Source: Nocardioides massiliensis (GTDB taxonomy: Bacteria; Actinomycetota; Actinomycetes; Propionibacteriales; Nocardioidaceae). From it: DNA of 64,000 bases. Shown piece by piece: positions 36,931 to 44,874 of the stretch. The notes beneath the pieces are model-generated. The model searched no databases and was not told the DNA's origin. It saw only the letters and a program-made list of their open reading frames with translations. Each line of letters starts with the position of its first letter. The first letter of the stretch is position 1. The translations under genes and the position numbers were made by a program. The DNA is taken from assembly GCF_030811215.1 (NCBI RefSeq), contig NZ_JAUSQM010000001.1, positions 806,001 through 870,000 on the forward strand. The letters are read 5' to 3'.

Positions 36931-37551
36931 CTATTCGGTTGTTTCCGCCGCCGCGTCCGCTGCGTCCTTCGCAGCCTTCGCAGCCTTGCGAGCATCCTCG
37001 TAGTTCCTAATGGCCTTGACGACTTCCTTACGGACATACGACTTCTTGAGGTCGCCATTCTTGTCCTCCTCATAAGCCCAGCCCGCAAGAATGGACAGGC
37101 TCACTACGCCCACGCGCTCCTTGACGCGGTGCGCGTGGGCAAGGAAGAGGTCGTTCGTCTTGAATCTCTGTACCTCTTCAGCCGTGGGCTCTTTCGGGTC
37201 CTGGTCGAGCAGCCAGCGGGCCGCAGCCTTGCGCGCTTCTGGCGCCTCCTTAGCCCTCATCTCGCTCGACGCATAGAAGGCAAGCGCCTGGTCGACTAGG
37301 GCGTCGCTCCACGTCTCTGGCTTCTCCGGCTCGGGCGCGTTCTCCAACGCTGCTTTGAGCATGGCCTGACGAACCTGGTCGGGATAGTCCTTCGGCATGT
37401 CGTTGAGCTTGGGCGCGAAGACGCCGTGGTCCTTGACGGAGAGATACGGACCGAAGCCGTCCTCCCGTTGGAAGAGCTTGTGGGCGGGCTGCAGGACGGT
37501 TGTGCGGTCATCCTCGGGCGCGGCAGCGGCCTCAGGCTCAGTCATCGTCAT
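36931..37551 (-). CDS. hypothetical protein with Ala/Lys-rich tail
   Basis: A 206-aa acidic protein with a Lys/Ala-rich C-terminal helix (DARKAAKAAKDAADAAAETTE). The centre (FKTNDLFLAHAHRVKERVGVVSLSILAGWAYEEDK) is helical. No known domain. Starts are ATG 37551 or 37545. It is divergent from the HTH-membrane gene across a 222-nt region carrying 10-bp repeats, so both may share a regulator. Confidence 0.6.
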   Translation of the reverse strand: MTMTEPEAAAAPEDDRTTVLQPAHKLFQREDGFGPYLSVKDHGVFAPKLNDMPKDYPDQVRQAMLKAALENAPEPEKPETWSDALVDQALAFYASSEMRAKEAPEARKAAARWLLDQDPKEPTAEEVQRFKTNDLFLAHAHRVKERVGVVSLSILAGWAYEEDKNGDLKKSYVRKEVVKAIRNYEDARKAAKAAKDAADAAAETTE

Positions 37552-37642
37552 GGTCAGTGACCCCTTTCCTGGAATGTGCTGTGGTTGCTGTTAGCAGGAG
37601 TCTTCGGCCGTCTGACAAGGCCTTGCCACCGCTTCGGCGGAC

Positions 37643-37670
37643 CCTGGACAAGCCTGGACAACCCTGGACT
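37643..37670. promoter_or_regulatory. three CCTGGACA repeats at 10-bp spacing
   Basis: CCTGGACA at 37643 and 37653 and CCTGGACT at 37663, one helical turn apart, lie between divergent genes. The downstream plus-strand gene encodes an N-terminal HTH, a natural candidate ligand. Confidence 0.5.
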
Positions 37671-37773
37671 GTCCCGGCTCCACCGCGCTTGGTCCCCCAA
37701 ACGCCAGCGCTAACCGCTGAACGCTCTTAGGCTTCCGGTCGAGGGGAGAACCACGCTCGGGAAGGACAGACTG

Positions 37774-38766
37774 TTGACGCAGGTGAAGCCGCCCGACCCG
37801 CAGCAACCCGCAGGACCGTGGGACCACCTCGTCACCGAGCTTCAGGCCCTCCGCGAACGGCAGGGGCAGCCCTCCTTCCAGGAGATAGCCCGCCGCATCC
37901 AGGCACAACGCATGGCGCAGGGACAAGCCGAACACTCCGCCCGCGTGGCCCGCTCGACGGTTCACTTCGCCTTCACCAAGGGGCGCGCTCGCATCAACCT
38001 CGGCCTCGTCAGGGAGATAGTGGAGGCCTTGGGTGAGGACCCGGGAGTCGTGGAGCGGTGGCGGGCTGGCCCAGCGGTGGAGCCCCCGCCCGTGGACGCG
38101 CCATCCGACTCCCAAGTCCCAGCGCCGCCCGCCCCTGAGCCCTCCACCCCCACCGCGACGCACACGCGCGCGGTCCTCTTGCTCCTGCTCGCGTGCCTGG
38201 CCCTGAACCTCGCGGGCCGGGAGTTCGTGGACTTCTTCCGCCTGCCCCTACACCTCGACATGGTGGGCACAGCCGTCGCCGCCATCGCTCTCGGCCCCTG
38301 GCGCGGTGCGGCCGTGGGCGTCGCCACAAACGTCATCGGCGTCATCGGCAGCGGGTGGATAAGCCTGCCCTTCGCGCTCGTGAATGCGGCGGGAGCGCTC
38401 GTGTGGGGCTACGGCGTGCGGCGGTGGCGCATGGGCGCGACCTTCCTACGCTTCTTCGGGCTGAACCTGCTTACCGCGGCGGTCTGCGCCCTCGTGGCCA
38501 TCCCCATCCTCGTGGCCTTCGTCGGGCCGGACCTGAGGCCCGGGCACGATGTCATCACGCAGTTGGTAAGCGAGACCGTGGACCACTTCCTGGTCGCGGT
38601 CGGCTTCTCCAACTTGATGACGTCCATCGGCGACAAGCTCCTCGCCGGGTTCTTCGCACTCGTGGCAGTGTCGGCCCTCCCCCTCTACCTGCGCCGGGGC
38701 GTGCCCTTGGTGGGGGTGGCGGAGCATGACGGGGACCACGCTGGGGACCTCGCAGAGCGGTCCTGA
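37774..38766 (+). CDS. HTH domain fused to ECF-S-like membrane domain
   Basis: A 330-aa protein. Residues 10-95 form an XRE-like HTH (SFQEIARRIQAQR, then RSTVHFAFTKGRARINLGLV). A Pro-rich linker (about 95-130) leads to five or six transmembrane helices with MVGTAVAAIALGPWRGAAVG, then GVATNVIGVIGSGW, which resembles the substrate-binding S subunit of ECF vitamin transporters. A membrane-tethered regulator that senses a small molecule is the natural reading. TTG 37774 has GGAAGGAC upstream; GTG 37783 is an alternative. Confidence 0.7.
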   Translation: MTQVKPPDPQQPAGPWDHLVTELQALRERQGQPSFQEIARRIQAQRMAQGQAEHSARVARSTVHFAFTKGRARINLGLVREIVEALGEDPGVVERWRAGPAVEPPPVDAPSDSQVPAPPAPEPSTPTATHTRAVLLLLLACLALNLAGREFVDFFRLPLHLDMVGTAVAAIALGPWRGAAVGVATNVIGVIGSGWISLPFALVNAAGALVWGYGVRRWRMGATFLRFFGLNLLTAAVCALVAIPILVAFVGPDLRPGHDVITQLVSETVDHFLVAVGFSNLMTSIGDKLLAGFFALVAVSALPLYLRRGVPLVGVAEHDGDHAGDLAERS

Positions 38767-38906
38767 GGGGACGCAGTGGACTGCGGTCTCTCACATCGCC
38801 CTCGACGTCGATACGAACCGACGCGGGAGCGCCACCACCCGCTCCTACCGCAGCACCAGCCGTCCCCTGCGCATCACCCCCGGACCGCACGCACCGCTCT
38901 CACGCG

Positions 38907-38937
38907 AAGAGGCCGCACCACTGTGGTGCGGCCTCTT
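38907..38937. terminator. bidirectional hairpin
   Basis: A perfect 14-bp stem, AAGAGGCCGCACCA / TGGTGCGGCCTCTT, between the convergent HTH-membrane gene and the small secreted protein gene. Confidence 0.8.
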
Positions 38938-38948
38938 GGGTGCGATGC

Positions 38949-39368
38949 CTACTTGAGGCGCACGGTCTTGGAGACGAAGACTCGCTTTTCGGGGCCGCAG
39001 CTGTTAGAGCCGCAGATGAAGAAGTCTCCCGTGAGACGCAGGCGGTAGAAACCCTTCTTGGCGTCCTTGTGGACCAGCCGGACACGGGTCAGGTCGGGCC
39101 TGCCCTTCCTCTTGGCCACCACGCGCCACTTGCCCTTCGCCTTGGGCTTATACATGAGCGCCATGGTCTGGAAGTCGGTGAGCTTTTCGGCGCCTGCCAC
39201 GACCCGCTTCTTCTTGGGCTGGACCTTCACCGTCATCTTGAATGAGGCCGCGGTGTCACCGAGGGCTGGGGACGCAACGGCCGGGGCGGTGAGGCCGCCG
39301 GCGAGCAGGCCTACGGCCAGCAGGACCGCGGTGAGGGGCGCGAGGACGCGACGGGCGAGAGTGGACAT
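38949..39368 (-). CDS. small secreted basic protein
   Basis: A 139-aa protein with a Sec signal (MSTLARRVLAPLTAVLLAVG, cleavage after AVASPA or nearby). The mature part is Lys/Arg-rich and beta-like (KMTVKVQPKKKRVVAGAEKL ... GFYRLRLTGDFFICGSNSCG) with one Cys pair. TAGGAG precedes ATG 39368. It is secreted, about 100 residues, possibly Ig-like. Unknown role; next to the integrase gene. Confidence 0.65.
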   Translation of the reverse strand: MSTLARRVLAPLTAVLLAVGLLAGGLTAPAVASPALGDTAASFKMTVKVQPKKKRVVAGAEKLTDFQTMALMYKPKAKGKWRVVAKRKGRPDLTRVRLVHKDAKKGFYRLRLTGDFFICGSNSCGPEKRVFVSKTVRLK

Positions 39369-39498
39369 GAGAACTCCTACGGGGTGAGCGCGTGCCGCGA
39401 AGCAAAGCAGCAACGGGCGCGGGACGGGGGCGAATTGGCAAAACCTGGCGATGCTATGCGGCTACTCCGCCCCGTCAACCGGCTCGTGAGGACTCCCG

Positions 39499-40983
39499 CT
39501 ACTCCTCCTCCGCCACCACCGCACCCGCGGCGCTCAGGCGCGAAACGAGCGATTGGAGGACCTTCAACTCTTCGGCCGTCAGGGGGTCCGTCGAACTGGG
39601 CACCACCTCGGCCGGCTCCGCACCCTTCTTCGGCTTCTTCTTGGCGTCCCGCCGCTCCGTGAGGTTCACACCGAAGGCCGTAAGGGGTTCGAGCAGAATG
39701 TCCGCGCCCTGTGCGCTGTAGGTCTCCAGCATGCGCGCGTAGGTGGTCGGGCTCCACCCCGTCCACATGAGGATTCCCTGCTGGGAAGGGACCACACCGA
39801 GCTTCCCGCTCATCATCATGCTGATGGCGAGGTGGCGGGCGTCGTGGACGCGAAGACGGTCAGGGACCTTGGCCTCGTCCAAGAGCTTGCTGAAGGCACG
39901 CCGGTCGTTCTGGTGCCTACGGGGCCGCCCATTGGCCTGGGGGAACAGCAGGTCCTCCATGCCCGGTAAGGGGTCGTAGTCCGGCGACTTATGGACGACC
40001 TCGCGGACCCACTTCTCCTGCCGCCTCAACGCGGAGTAGAGGGGCTCGACGATGGGGATAGCCCGCCTACTCTTCTCCGTCTTGAGGTCCCGGCTCAGGT
40101 AGAGGCCACTCTCCCCATAGCCCTGCGGGCAACGGTCGCTTTGCTCCCCACAGAGGTAGGCACCCGTGCGGGGGTCCGTGCCACATCCATGGAGCCTCAC
40201 GTGGCGAGCGAGCTGCTTGTCGATGACGAGGAACGAGTCCTTCTTAGGGCTCTTCCACTTGAGCTGGTTCAGGGTCATGCCCAGGACTTCTGACTGGCGG
40301 AGCGCGAACAGGGCCAGCAGCCACCGGGCCTCGTCCTGATGGCCCTCCAGGTGCTTCACGAGGTGGTGGGGGACCCAATTCTTGGTGGCCCTGATGGTGT
40401 TCTTGCGCTCCTCATTGGCGGGAGAGCGCTTGGGCGTCTTCACCTGGTCACAGGGGTTGTCCTCTATCCGCCTGAGCCGCGCGGCGTCCCCCAGCATGGT
40501 GGAGAGGATGACGAAGACACTCCGCACGGCTGTCTCCCGCAGGAGGGGCGTGCCGTCAGGCTTCGTCTTCTTTGGGAGGGTCCCGTAGGCCCAGTCCTGG
40601 ACCATGACAGGGGTGATGAGGCGCAACGGGATGGCACCGAAGTAGGGGGCGATGTGGAGGCGGTAGCGGGTCCGATACTCGGCCTTGGTGCTTGAACGCA
40701 CGTCACGCTGCTCCAACCACAGGTGGAACCACTGGTCAAGCGTGACTACCCCGTCCTCCTCACGGAGTGCTCGCTGGGAGACCTGCCCTGTGGCGACCTC
40801 GCGCCGCAGGCGGTTCCTATACAACCGCTCCCGGGCCAGGGCCTCGGTAGGCCCCTCCCCTACCACGCGGATGAGCCGCCCCGTGTGGGGGTCGCGGCCC
40901 AAGGTTTCTGCGCACCGCCACACCTCACGGCCGTCGGGCTTGCGGACCCTGTAAACAGAGCCCTCACCGTTCGCGCGTGCCAT
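39499..40983 (-). CDS. int: tyrosine site-specific integrase
   Basis: A 494-aa integrase. The N-terminal arm-binding domain begins MARANGEGSVYRVRKPDGRE. A SAM-like core-binding domain follows (VTLDQWFHLWLEQRDVRSST). The catalytic domain shows LLALFALRQSEVLGM (first Arg), VHDARHLAISMMM (HxxR), then TGWSPTTYARMLETYSAQG (W and the Tyr region). A Cys insert (GCGTDPRTGAYLCGEQSDRC) may bind zinc. It mediates insertion at tRNA-Ser 132 nt away. ATG 40983 is chosen because the upstream extension runs through the arm repeats. Confidence 0.95.
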   Translation of the reverse strand: MARANGEGSVYRVRKPDGREVWRCAETLGRDPHTGRLIRVVGEGPTEALARERLYRNRLRREVATGQVSQRALREEDGVVTLDQWFHLWLEQRDVRSSTKAEYRTRYRLHIAPYFGAIPLRLITPVMVQDWAYGTLPKKTKPDGTPLLRETAVRSVFVILSTMLGDAARLRRIEDNPCDQVKTPKRSPANEERKNTIRATKNWVPHHLVKHLEGHQDEARWLLALFALRQSEVLGMTLNQLKWKSPKKDSFLVIDKQLARHVRLHGCGTDPRTGAYLCGEQSDRCPQGYGESGLYLSRDLKTEKSRRAIPIVEPLYSALRRQEKWVREVVHKSPDYDPLPGMEDLLFPQANGRPRRHQNDRRAFSKLLDEAKVPDRLRVHDARHLAISMMMSGKLGVVPSQQGILMWTGWSPTTYARMLETYSAQGADILLEPLTAFGVNLTERRDAKKKPKKGAEPAEVVPSSTDPLTAEELKVLQSLVSRLSAAGAVVAEEE

Positions 40984-41014
40984 GGATGGACCATACGACG
41001 AAAACCGCTCCAGC

Positions 41015-41037
41015 GACACGCAACGGGACACGCAACG
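41015..41037. repeat. right integrase arm-type repeats
   Basis: GACACGCAACG at 41015-41025 and 41027-41037, same orientation and 12-bp spacing as the left pair (10725-10747). It lies between the integrase start and the attachment core. Confidence 0.75.
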
Positions 41038-41056
41038 CAATTTGACCCCGGGGCAC

Positions 41057-41105
41057 AAAAAACGCACGCCCGCCGCGGGATTTGACTCTCAACGGCGGGC
41101 GTGCG
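41057..41105 (-). terminator. element-borne terminator of tRNA-Ser
   Basis: On the minus strand a perfect 13-bp stem, CGCACGCCCGCCG / CGGCGGGCGTGCG (41063-41075 and 41093-41105), is followed by TTTTTT. It lies inside the element, 10 nt from the tRNA 3' end, so the element supplies a new terminator to the gene it interrupted. Confidence 0.8.
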
Positions 41106-41114
41106 CCCCTATAC

Positions 41115-41128
41115 GCGGTGGCGGAGGG
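41115..41128. repeat. right attachment core
   Basis: gcggtggcggaggg, identical to 10648-10661. It forms the acceptor stem and part of the T-arm of the intact tRNA-Ser. Confidence 0.85.
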
Positions 41129-41202
41129 ATTTGAACCCTCGGTGGGCTTGCACCCACAAACGCTTTCGAGGCGTTCTCCTTAGGCCGCTCGGACACGCCA
41201 CC
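41116..41202 (-). tRNA. tRNA-Ser (anticodon CGA)
   Basis: The 87-nt minus-strand gene starts GGTGGCG at 41202 and ends CGCCACC plus discriminator G at 41116. The anticodon arm AACGC-CTCGAAA-GCGTT gives anticodon CGA (codon UCG). It has the long variable arm of tRNA-Ser (tgtgggtgcaagcccac) and T-arm GGGTTCAAATCCC. CCA is not encoded. It is intact despite the adjacent insertion. Confidence 0.95.
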
Positions 41203-41249
41203 GCGGGGAACGTTACTAGAACCCGCGAGGTCGGTCCCAATCGGGCGGC

Positions 41250-41329
41250 GTCTCGATACACCGCCTCGTCCCTCGGCGGCACTCGACGAGCAGAGCCACC
41301 GCCTCGTCCCTCGGTGGCACTCGACGAGC
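41250..41329. repeat. REP-like tandem repeat
   Basis: Two copies of ccgcctcgtccctcggyggc + actcgacgagc (41261-41291 and 41299-41329), 38 bp apart, the first preceded by tctcgataca. They match the inverted copy at 8391-8430. A dispersed host intergenic repeat between tRNA-Ser and tadA. Confidence 0.7.
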
Positions 41330-41335
41330 GGAGCC

Positions 41336-41800
41336 TCAGCGTCGGTCGCCGAAGAAGTCGAGCAGCAGGGCGGCGCACTCGTCGGCGCCGACGCCGGCCA
41401 CGACCTCGGGCCGGTGGTGCAGGCGCCGGTCGCGGACGACGTCCCACAACGAGCCGACCGCACCCGCCTTGTCGTCGTACGCACCGAAGACCACGCGGGC
41501 GACGCGGGCCTGGACGATGGCGCCGGCGCACATGGTGCAGGGCTCGAGGGTGACGACGAGGGTGTGATCGTCGAGGCGCCACTCGCCGCGGGCGCGGGCG
41601 GCGGCGCGCAGGGCCTGCAGCTCGGCGTGACCGGTCGGGTCCGCGTCGGCCTCGCGGTGGTTGCGGCCGGTAGCGACAACCGTGCCGGTGGGGTCGAGGA
41701 CGACCGCGCCGACGGGTACGTCGTCGGTGGCCAGCGCGGCGCGCGCCTCGGCCAGTGCCAGGTCCATCGGGTCGGCCCAGCGCTCGTGCAGGGGGTTCAC
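41336..41800 (-). CDS. tadA: tRNA adenosine(34) deaminase TadA
   Basis: A 154-aa zinc deaminase that converts A34 to inosine in tRNA-Arg(ACG). Motifs are HAE in DPTGHAELQALR and PCTMC in LEPCTMCAGAIVQAR. GTG 41800 starts 1 nt after the stop of the upstream partner gene; ATG 41767 is an alternative. Confidence 0.95.
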   Translation of the reverse strand: MNPLHERWADPMDLALAEARAALATDDVPVGAVVLDPTGTVVATGRNHREADADPTGHAELQALRAAARARGEWRLDDHTLVVTLEPCTMCAGAIVQARVARVVFGAYDDKAGAVGSLWDVVRDRRLHHRPEVVAGVGADECAALLLDFFGDRR

Positions 41801-41801
41801 G

Positions 41802-42335
41802 TCAGCGGTCGGTCAGCCCGACGAACTCGTCGAAGGGCTCGCCGAACCCGAGCTTGTCGGCGACGGCGCTCAGGAACTCGTCGGGGTAGAGGTCCTCGTC
41901 GTCGAGCAGCGCGGCGAGGGTCATGGCGGGAAGTCCCAGGTCGGCGAGCAGCCCGGGGTCGCCGCCGGGCACCGGCTCGTCGTCGTCATCGGGCACCGGC
42001 AGGTCGAGCAGCTCGACGACCGAGCGGGCCAGCGGCCACACGGTCGCAGCCGTGACGTCGCTGACCAGCGCGGTGACGTCGTCGCCGACCGCACGCACCA
42101 GGACGGCGAAGTCCTCGTCGACGGAGATCAGCGCGATCGCACCCAGGTCACCGGGCCAGCGGCTGAGCTCGTCGGCGATGTCCTCGACGTCGTCGAGCAC
42201 GTCGTCGTCCAGCTCCTCGAGCTGCCACGTGCCCTCCTCGCGGTAGGCGAGGACCGCGAAGTCGACACCCTCGACGGTCGCGCCGGCGGGCGTGTCTGGC
42301 TGCTCGCTCGTCCCCTCGGACAGCTGCTCCGACAT
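41802..42335 (-). CDS. tRNA adenosine deaminase-associated protein
   Basis: A 177-aa very acidic protein (LEELDDDVLDDVEDIADELS, LPVPDDDDEPVPGGD) of the family regularly found directly upstream of tadA in actinobacteria. The function is not established; the conserved linkage suggests a TadA partner. Separated from tadA by 1 nt. Confidence 0.85.
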   Translation of the reverse strand: MSEQLSEGTSEQPDTPAGATVEGVDFAVLAYREEGTWQLEELDDDVLDDVEDIADELSRWPGDLGAIALISVDEDFAVLVRAVGDDVTALVSDVTAATVWPLARSVVELLDLPVPDDDDEPVPGGDPGLLADLGLPAMTLAALLDDEDLYPDEFLSAVADKLGFGEPFDEFVGLTDR

Positions 42336-42430
42336 CTGGGCACCTCCGGTGCGACCACAAGCAGGGACGAGCGGACGTTGACGAGGATGACAGATCCGAC
42401 AGCCCGCGGGAAGGGCGATAGTTTGTGGCC

Positions 42431-43072
42431 ATGCGCACCCACGTCGTCGACCACCCGCTCGTCTCCCACAAGCTCACCACCTTGCGGGACTCCTCGACCG
42501 ATTCCCCGACCTTCCGTCGGCTCACCGACGAGCTGGTGACCCTGCTGGCCTACGAGGCCACGCGCGACGTCCGCGTCGACCCGGTCCGCGTCGAGACCCC
42601 CGTCAGTCCCGCCGACGGAGTCAAGCTCTCGACCCCGCGGCCCCTCGTCGTACCCATCCTGCGCGCCGGGCTCGGCATGCTCGACGGGATGATGCGGCTG
42701 CTCCCGACCGCCGAGGTCGGCTTCCTCGGCATGGTCCGCAACGAGGAGACGCTGGAGGCCTCGACGTACGCCGAGCGGCTCCCGGAGGACCTCTCCGGGC
42801 GGCAGTGCTACGTGCTGGACCCGATGCTGGCCACCGGCGGCACGCTCGCGGCCGCGATCAAGTTCCTCGTCGACCGCGGCGCCGACCACATCACCGCCAT
42901 CACGCTCCTCGCCGCGCCGGAGGGCTGCGAGCGCGTCGAGGCACTGCTGGCCGACATCGCCGTACCCGTGACCGTGGTGACCGCGGCCATCGACGAGAAG
43001 CTCAACGAGCACGGCTACATCGTCCCCGGCCTCGGCGACGCCGGCGACCGGCTCTACGGTCTGGCGCAGTAG
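42431..43072 (+). CDS. upp: uracil phosphoribosyltransferase
   Basis: A 213-aa enzyme of pyrimidine salvage that makes UMP from uracil and PRPP. Motifs are [14 protein letters not shown], the PRPP loop [14 protein letters not shown], and C-terminal [16 protein letters not shown] 42431 fits the family length; GTG 42425 would add two residues. Divergent from the tadA-partner gene. Confidence 0.97.
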   Translation: MRTHVVDHPLVSHKLTTLRDSSTDSPTFRRLTDELVTLLAYEATRDVRVDPVRVETPVSPADGVKLSTPRPLVVPILRAGLGMLDGMMRLLPTAEVGFLGMVRNEETLEASTYAERLPEDLSGRQCYVLDPMLATGGTLAAAIKFLVDRGADHITAITLLAAPEGCERVEALLADIAVPVTVVTAAIDEKLNEHGYIVPGLGDAGDRLYGLAQ

Positions 43073-43083
43073 CCCCGCACGAA

Positions 43084-43134
43084 TTGCGACATCTGACATC
43101 GCTCGCGGGCGTCCCGTGGTGCTGGATGTCGCAA
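43084..43134. terminator. inverted repeat between convergent upp and pntB
   Basis: TTGCGACATC (43084-43093) and GATGTCGCAA (43125-43134), perfect 10-bp arms with a 31-nt spacer. Likely a bidirectional terminator or a host repeat. Confidence 0.5.
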
Positions 43135-43150
43135 AACCGGCGACGGCGGA

Positions 43151-44548
43151 TCACAGCGCCTTGACGGCGGCGAGCAGCTTGCCCAGCGAGTCCTTCGCGT
43201 CGCCGAAGAGCAGAGTGGTCTTGGGGTCGAAGAGCAGCTCGTTCTCGATGCCGGCGAAGCCGGGGCGCATCGAGCGCTTCAGGAAGACGATCTGGCGCGC
43301 CTCGTCGGCGTCGAGGATCGGCATCCCATAGATCGGCGCGGCCGGCGTGGTCTTGGCGGCCGGGTTCACGACGTCGTTGGCACCGACGACGAGCACGACG
43401 TCGGTCTGCTTGAACTCGCCGTTGATGTCGTCCATCTCCTTGAGCTGCTCATAGGGCACCTGCGCCTCGGCGAGCAGCACGTTCATGTGCCCGGGCATCC
43501 GACCCGCGACCGGGTGGATGGCGTAGTCGACCGCGGTGCCGCGGGCGCCGAGCACCTCGACCAGCTCGCGCAGGGTGTGCTGCGCCTGGGCGACCGCCAG
43601 ACCGTAGCCCGGCACGATGATCACCTTCGCGGCGTAGCCGAGCAGGATCGCCACGTCCTCCGGGCCGGCGGAGCGCACCGGCCGGTCGGAGGCCTCTCCC
43701 GCCCCGAGCGTCGAGCCGCCCTTCAGCGCCCCGAACAGGATGTTGGCGACCGAGCGCCCCATCGCCCGCGCCATCAACAGCGTGAGGAAGGTGCCGGCCG
43801 CACCCACGAGCGTGCCGGCCACCAGCAGCACCGTGTTGCCGAGGACGTAGCCGCCGGCCGCCACCGTCAGGCCGGTGAACGCGTTGAGCAGGGAGATCAC
43901 GATCGGGACGTCGGCGCCACCCACCGGCAGCACGAGGAGTACGCCGATCGCCAGGCCCAGCACCGCGAGCACGACCCCGATCCACAGCGCCGCGGAGGTC
44001 ACGGTCAGCACCGACCACACCACGGCGGCCAGCAGGGCCGCCGCGAACGCGACCGGGAGCCCGCGGAAGACCACCGGGCGCGAGCTCATCAGGTCCTGGA
44101 GCTTGGCGAAGGTGACCGCCGAGCCGGCGAACGACACCGCGCCGACGACGATCGTGAACGCGGTCGCGGCGTAGACGAACCAGTTGTAGGGGTCGACCCC
44201 GAGCGTGTCGGTGACACCGACCATGTGCTCGAGCTCGAGGAGCGCCACGAGCGCCGCGGCGCCACCCCCGACGCCGTTGAACAGCGCCACCATCTGCGGC
44301 ATCTGCGTCATCTGGACGCGCCGGGCCCCGACGGCCCCGATCGCCGTACCGACCGCGATCGCCACCAGGATCAGCGGGACGTGGTCGAGCTCGAGGTAGA
44401 GGAACGGGATCACGCAGGCGACGACGGCCGCAGCGGCCCCGAGCAGGTTGCCGCTGCGGGCGGTGCGCGGGCCGGCGAGTCCCTTCAGCGCGAGGATGAA
44501 GCAGACCGCGCAGGCCAGGTAGGCCAACTGGACCCAGGTCGGGGTCAT
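43151..44548 (-). CDS. pntB: NAD(P) transhydrogenase subunit beta
   Basis: A 465-aa protein: membrane helices over roughly the first 250 residues, then the NADP(H)-binding domain with VIIVPGYGLAVAQAQHTL, HPVAGRMPGHMNVLLAEA and NDVVNPAAK. It couples proton flow to hydride transfer between NADH and NADP+. ATG overlaps the upstream stop by 4 nt. Third gene of a pntAA-pntAB-pntB operon. Confidence 0.97.
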   Translation of the reverse strand: MTPTWVQLAYLACAVCFILALKGLAGPRTARSGNLLGAAAAVVACVIPFLYLELDHVPLILVAIAVGTAIGAVGARRVQMTQMPQMVALFNGVGGGAAALVALLELEHMVGVTDTLGVDPYNWFVYAATAFTIVVGAVSFAGSAVTFAKLQDLMSSRPVVFRGLPVAFAAALLAAVVWSVLTVTSAALWIGVVLAVLGLAIGVLLVLPVGGADVPIVISLLNAFTGLTVAAGGYVLGNTVLLVAGTLVGAAGTFLTLLMARAMGRSVANILFGALKGGSTLGAGEASDRPVRSAGPEDVAILLGYAAKVIIVPGYGLAVAQAQHTLRELVEVLGARGTAVDYAIHPVAGRMPGHMNVLLAEAQVPYEQLKEMDDINGEFKQTDVVLVVGANDVVNPAAKTTPAAPIYGMPILDADEARQIVFLKRSMRPGFAGIENELLFDPKTTLLFGDAKDSLGKLLAAVKAL

Positions 44549-44874
44549 CGCTCGCCCGCCCCCTCATCTGGGCGTGAGGCGGGGCGCGCGGCCGGGCGCT
44601 TGACGCTGAACATCTGCAGCATCCGGTCGGTCACGACGAACCCACCGACCATGTTGATCGCGGCGAGGACGACCGCGAGCAGCCCGATGGTGACGGCGAA
44701 CCAGTGATCGGAGGTCCCGGTCACGATGATCGCGCCGAGCAGGATCACGCCGTGGATGGCGTTGGCGCCGGACATCAGCGGGGTGTGCAACGTCGAGGAG
44801 ACCTTCGCGATCACCTCGATGCCGACGAAGACGCTGAGGACGAAGATCGTCAGCCAGACGATGGGCTCGCTCAC
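44545..44874 (-). CDS. pntAB: NAD(P) transhydrogenase subunit alpha, membrane part
   Basis: A 109-aa protein with three transmembrane helices (LTIFVLSVFVGIEVI, NAIHGVILLGAIIV, AVTIGLLAVVLAAINMVGGF), the split membrane segment of PntA. It ends MLQMFSVKRP, typical of the family. It overlaps both neighbours by 4 nt. Confidence 0.95.
   Translation of the reverse strand: MSEPIVWLTIFVLSVFVGIEVIAKVSSTLHTPLMSGANAIHGVILLGAIIVTGTSDHWFAVTIGLLAVVLAAINMVGGFVVTDRMLQMFSVKRPAARPASRPDEGAGER

Larger units (their letters stand above)
10648..41128. mobile_element. 30.5-kb integrative element in tRNA-Ser(CGA)
   Basis: The 14-bp sequence gcggtggcggaggg occurs at 10648-10661 and 41115-41128 in the same orientation. 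The right copy is the 3' end of an intact tRNA-Ser gene. A tyrosine integrase starts 132 nt from that core. Pairs of GACACGCAACG repeats lie 63-78 nt inside both cores. Genes between the repeats differ visibly from the flanks: lower GC, many small Cys-rich ORFs, shared promoter motifs. Contents include PrimPol-helicase, Replic_Relax, Xis-like HTH, recombinases, R-M-like, HEPN and kinase genes. No terminase, portal, capsid or FtsK/TraB gene was seen. Best described as an AICE-like or mobilizable integrative element. Confidence 0.9.

Noticed and set aside
10648-41128. Integrated tailed prophage
   Set aside because: No terminase, portal, capsid, tail, holin or lysin gene could be recognised in any frame, although several small proteins resemble actinophage proteins.
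10648-41128. Self-transmissible AICE or ICE
   Set aside because: PrimPol, Xis-like and Int genes fit an AICE, but no FtsK/TraB translocase, relaxase with HUH motif, or type IV secretion gene was found. At most mobilizable.
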